Positions 34,566 to 35,127 of a DNA stretch of 35,127 nt are shown here, piece after piece. Origin of the DNA: an uncultured Verrucomicrobiota bacterium (GTDB lineage: Bacteria > Verrucomicrobiota > Verrucomicrobiia > Limisphaerales > AAA164-E04); NCBI GenBank assembly GCA_913061285.1, contig CAJXVR010000035.1:1-35127 (forward strand), given 5' to 3'. A program made the translations under genes and the position numbers. The notes beneath the pieces were generated by a model, which made no database searches, was not told where the DNA came from, and worked only from the letters and a program-made list of their open reading frames with translations. Every line of letters begins with the position of its first letter. Within the stretch, counting starts at the first letter, position 1.

Positions 34566-35080
34566 TCATAGCTTGTCGACCGCACGCGAGACCCGCTTCT
34601 GCGCCGTGTCATCGCTGACGCCGAGCTGAGCGCCCATGTCAGCAAAACTTTTTTGACCAAAGAAGCGCAAAACGACAGCATCCCGATCTTTGAGATTGAG
34701 TGACTCCAGTCCTTCATCCAACAAAGGCCAGAGTGTATCGACAGATTGTGACGTGGATGTTTCTAAGGATTGAAGAGCAGGTACATTGCTTTTCGCTCGC
34801 GCTCACCTCGTCGCACATAGGTTCTGACGCACTTTCTTGCCGCCAGAGAGGCGGCTCGATGGAGCCAGGCGGCCATGATCAGGCTCGGGGGACGTCGACT
34901 CGCTTTGCGAGCAAGATCCGAAAACACCATCTGAGCAACATCTTTCGCAAGATCATCGTCCCGAGTGATGCGGCGGGACACGCCCCAAACCATGTTGAGG
35001 TGTCGATGGACGAGTTCAGCAAAGGCTGCTTCGTTCTGCTCCTCCACATAGAGCCTGAATAGTGTCAGGTCGTTCTTCAT
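34566..35080 (-). pseudogene. ECF sigma factor with frameshift
   Basis: An ECF RNA polymerase sigma factor split by a frameshift. From ATG 35080 the first frame gives region 2 (LTLFRLYVEEQNEAAFAELV, then VAQMVFSDLARKA) and ends at ERKAMYLLFNP (stop at 34763). A second frame, offset by one, continues with region 4: SVDTLWPLLDEGLESLNLKD, AVVLRFFGQKSFADMGAQLG, then VSDDTAQKRVSRAVDKL, stopping at 34566. The shift lies between about 34770 and 34800 and corresponds to one missing base. It is about 300 bases from an adapter-bearing contig end, so it may be sequencing error, not decay. Relatives in this phylum often carry a longer C-terminal extension; here it is absent or degraded, which favours true decay. 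Confidence 0.75.
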
Positions 35081-35095
35081 GACTGTCATCCTGTT

Positions 35096-35127
35096 CTGTC
35101 TCTTATACACATCTCCGAGCCCACGAG
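35096..35127. other. Nextera transposase adapter, right contig end
   Basis: The last 32 bases are the reverse complement of the adapter at 1-29 (three bases longer), starting with the Tn5 mosaic end CTGTCTCTTATACACATCT. Genomic sequence ends at 35095. The open frame that enters the sigma-factor gene from here with MYKRQ is artefactual. Confidence 0.97.

Noticed and set aside
1..35127. CRISPR array, prophage or defence island
   Set aside because: No regularly spaced direct repeats, integrase, phage structural genes or known defence cassette were seen. AddAB and SbcCD-like genes are ordinary repair genes here.

Overview
The window is a 35.1 kb bacterial contig that most resembles a member of the Verrucomicrobiota; a neighbouring PVC lineage is possible. 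The assignment is an inference from gene style: a pseudopilin with a long [22 protein letters not shown] helix, a GEVED-domain secreted protein, a secreted-protein tail ending in an FFRL motif, a CotH protein with a built-in beta-sandwich, a formylglycine-type sulfatase, and a Verrucomicrobia-like ECF sigma factor. No 16S rRNA gene is present to confirm it. Both ends are Nextera sequencing adapter (1-29 and 35096-35127), so the outermost bases are not genomic.

Region by region. 30-4938 (minus): a small peptide gene, a sulfatase, an SbcD/Mre11-like nuclease and an SbcC/YhaN-like ATPase. The last two overlap by ATGA, and the ATPase runs off the left end. 4959-6755: the 3' remnant of a GEVED-domain surface protein, cut beside a decayed IS630-family element with stops and frameshifts. 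6794-8877: an Arg/Gly-rich secreted protein with a strong terminator, an RlpA-like lipoprotein, and a doubtful 32-residue membrane peptide. 8954-13205: a divergent signalling group (FHA plus zinc-finger protein; GYF_2 membrane protein; 7TM sensor kinase; membrane coiled-coil protein). 13452-14799: pseudopilin, small lipoprotein and a bidirectional terminator. 14953-20365 (minus): CotH-family protein, glycogen synthase, seryl-tRNA synthetase and a 2-oxoglutarate/Fe(II) oxygenase. 20549-30818 (plus): secA, then addB-addA. 30975-33254 (minus): xseB-dxs, ending in a hairpin terminator. 33414-33831: tRNA-Arg(ACG) and a small protein. 34163-35080 (minus): two decayed genes, a secreted-protein tail and a frameshifted ECF sigma factor.

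How it fits together. Two double-strand-break processing machines are encoded (SbcCD-like and AddAB), plus the small subunit of exonuclease VII. Housekeeping functions are protein export (SecA), isoprenoid precursor synthesis (Dxs), tRNA charging (SerS) and glycogen synthesis (GlgA). The rest is envelope and signalling biology typical of this phylum.

Most worth checking: the small peptide with an LGPAQAQY motif next to a sulfatase with a non-canonical CTVSR active-site motif; a probable leaderless serS promoter; four alternating inverted half-sites between secA and addB; the CotH fold split by a beta-sandwich; and the frameshifted sigma factor close to a contig end. I see no CRISPR array, prophage or intact defence island.
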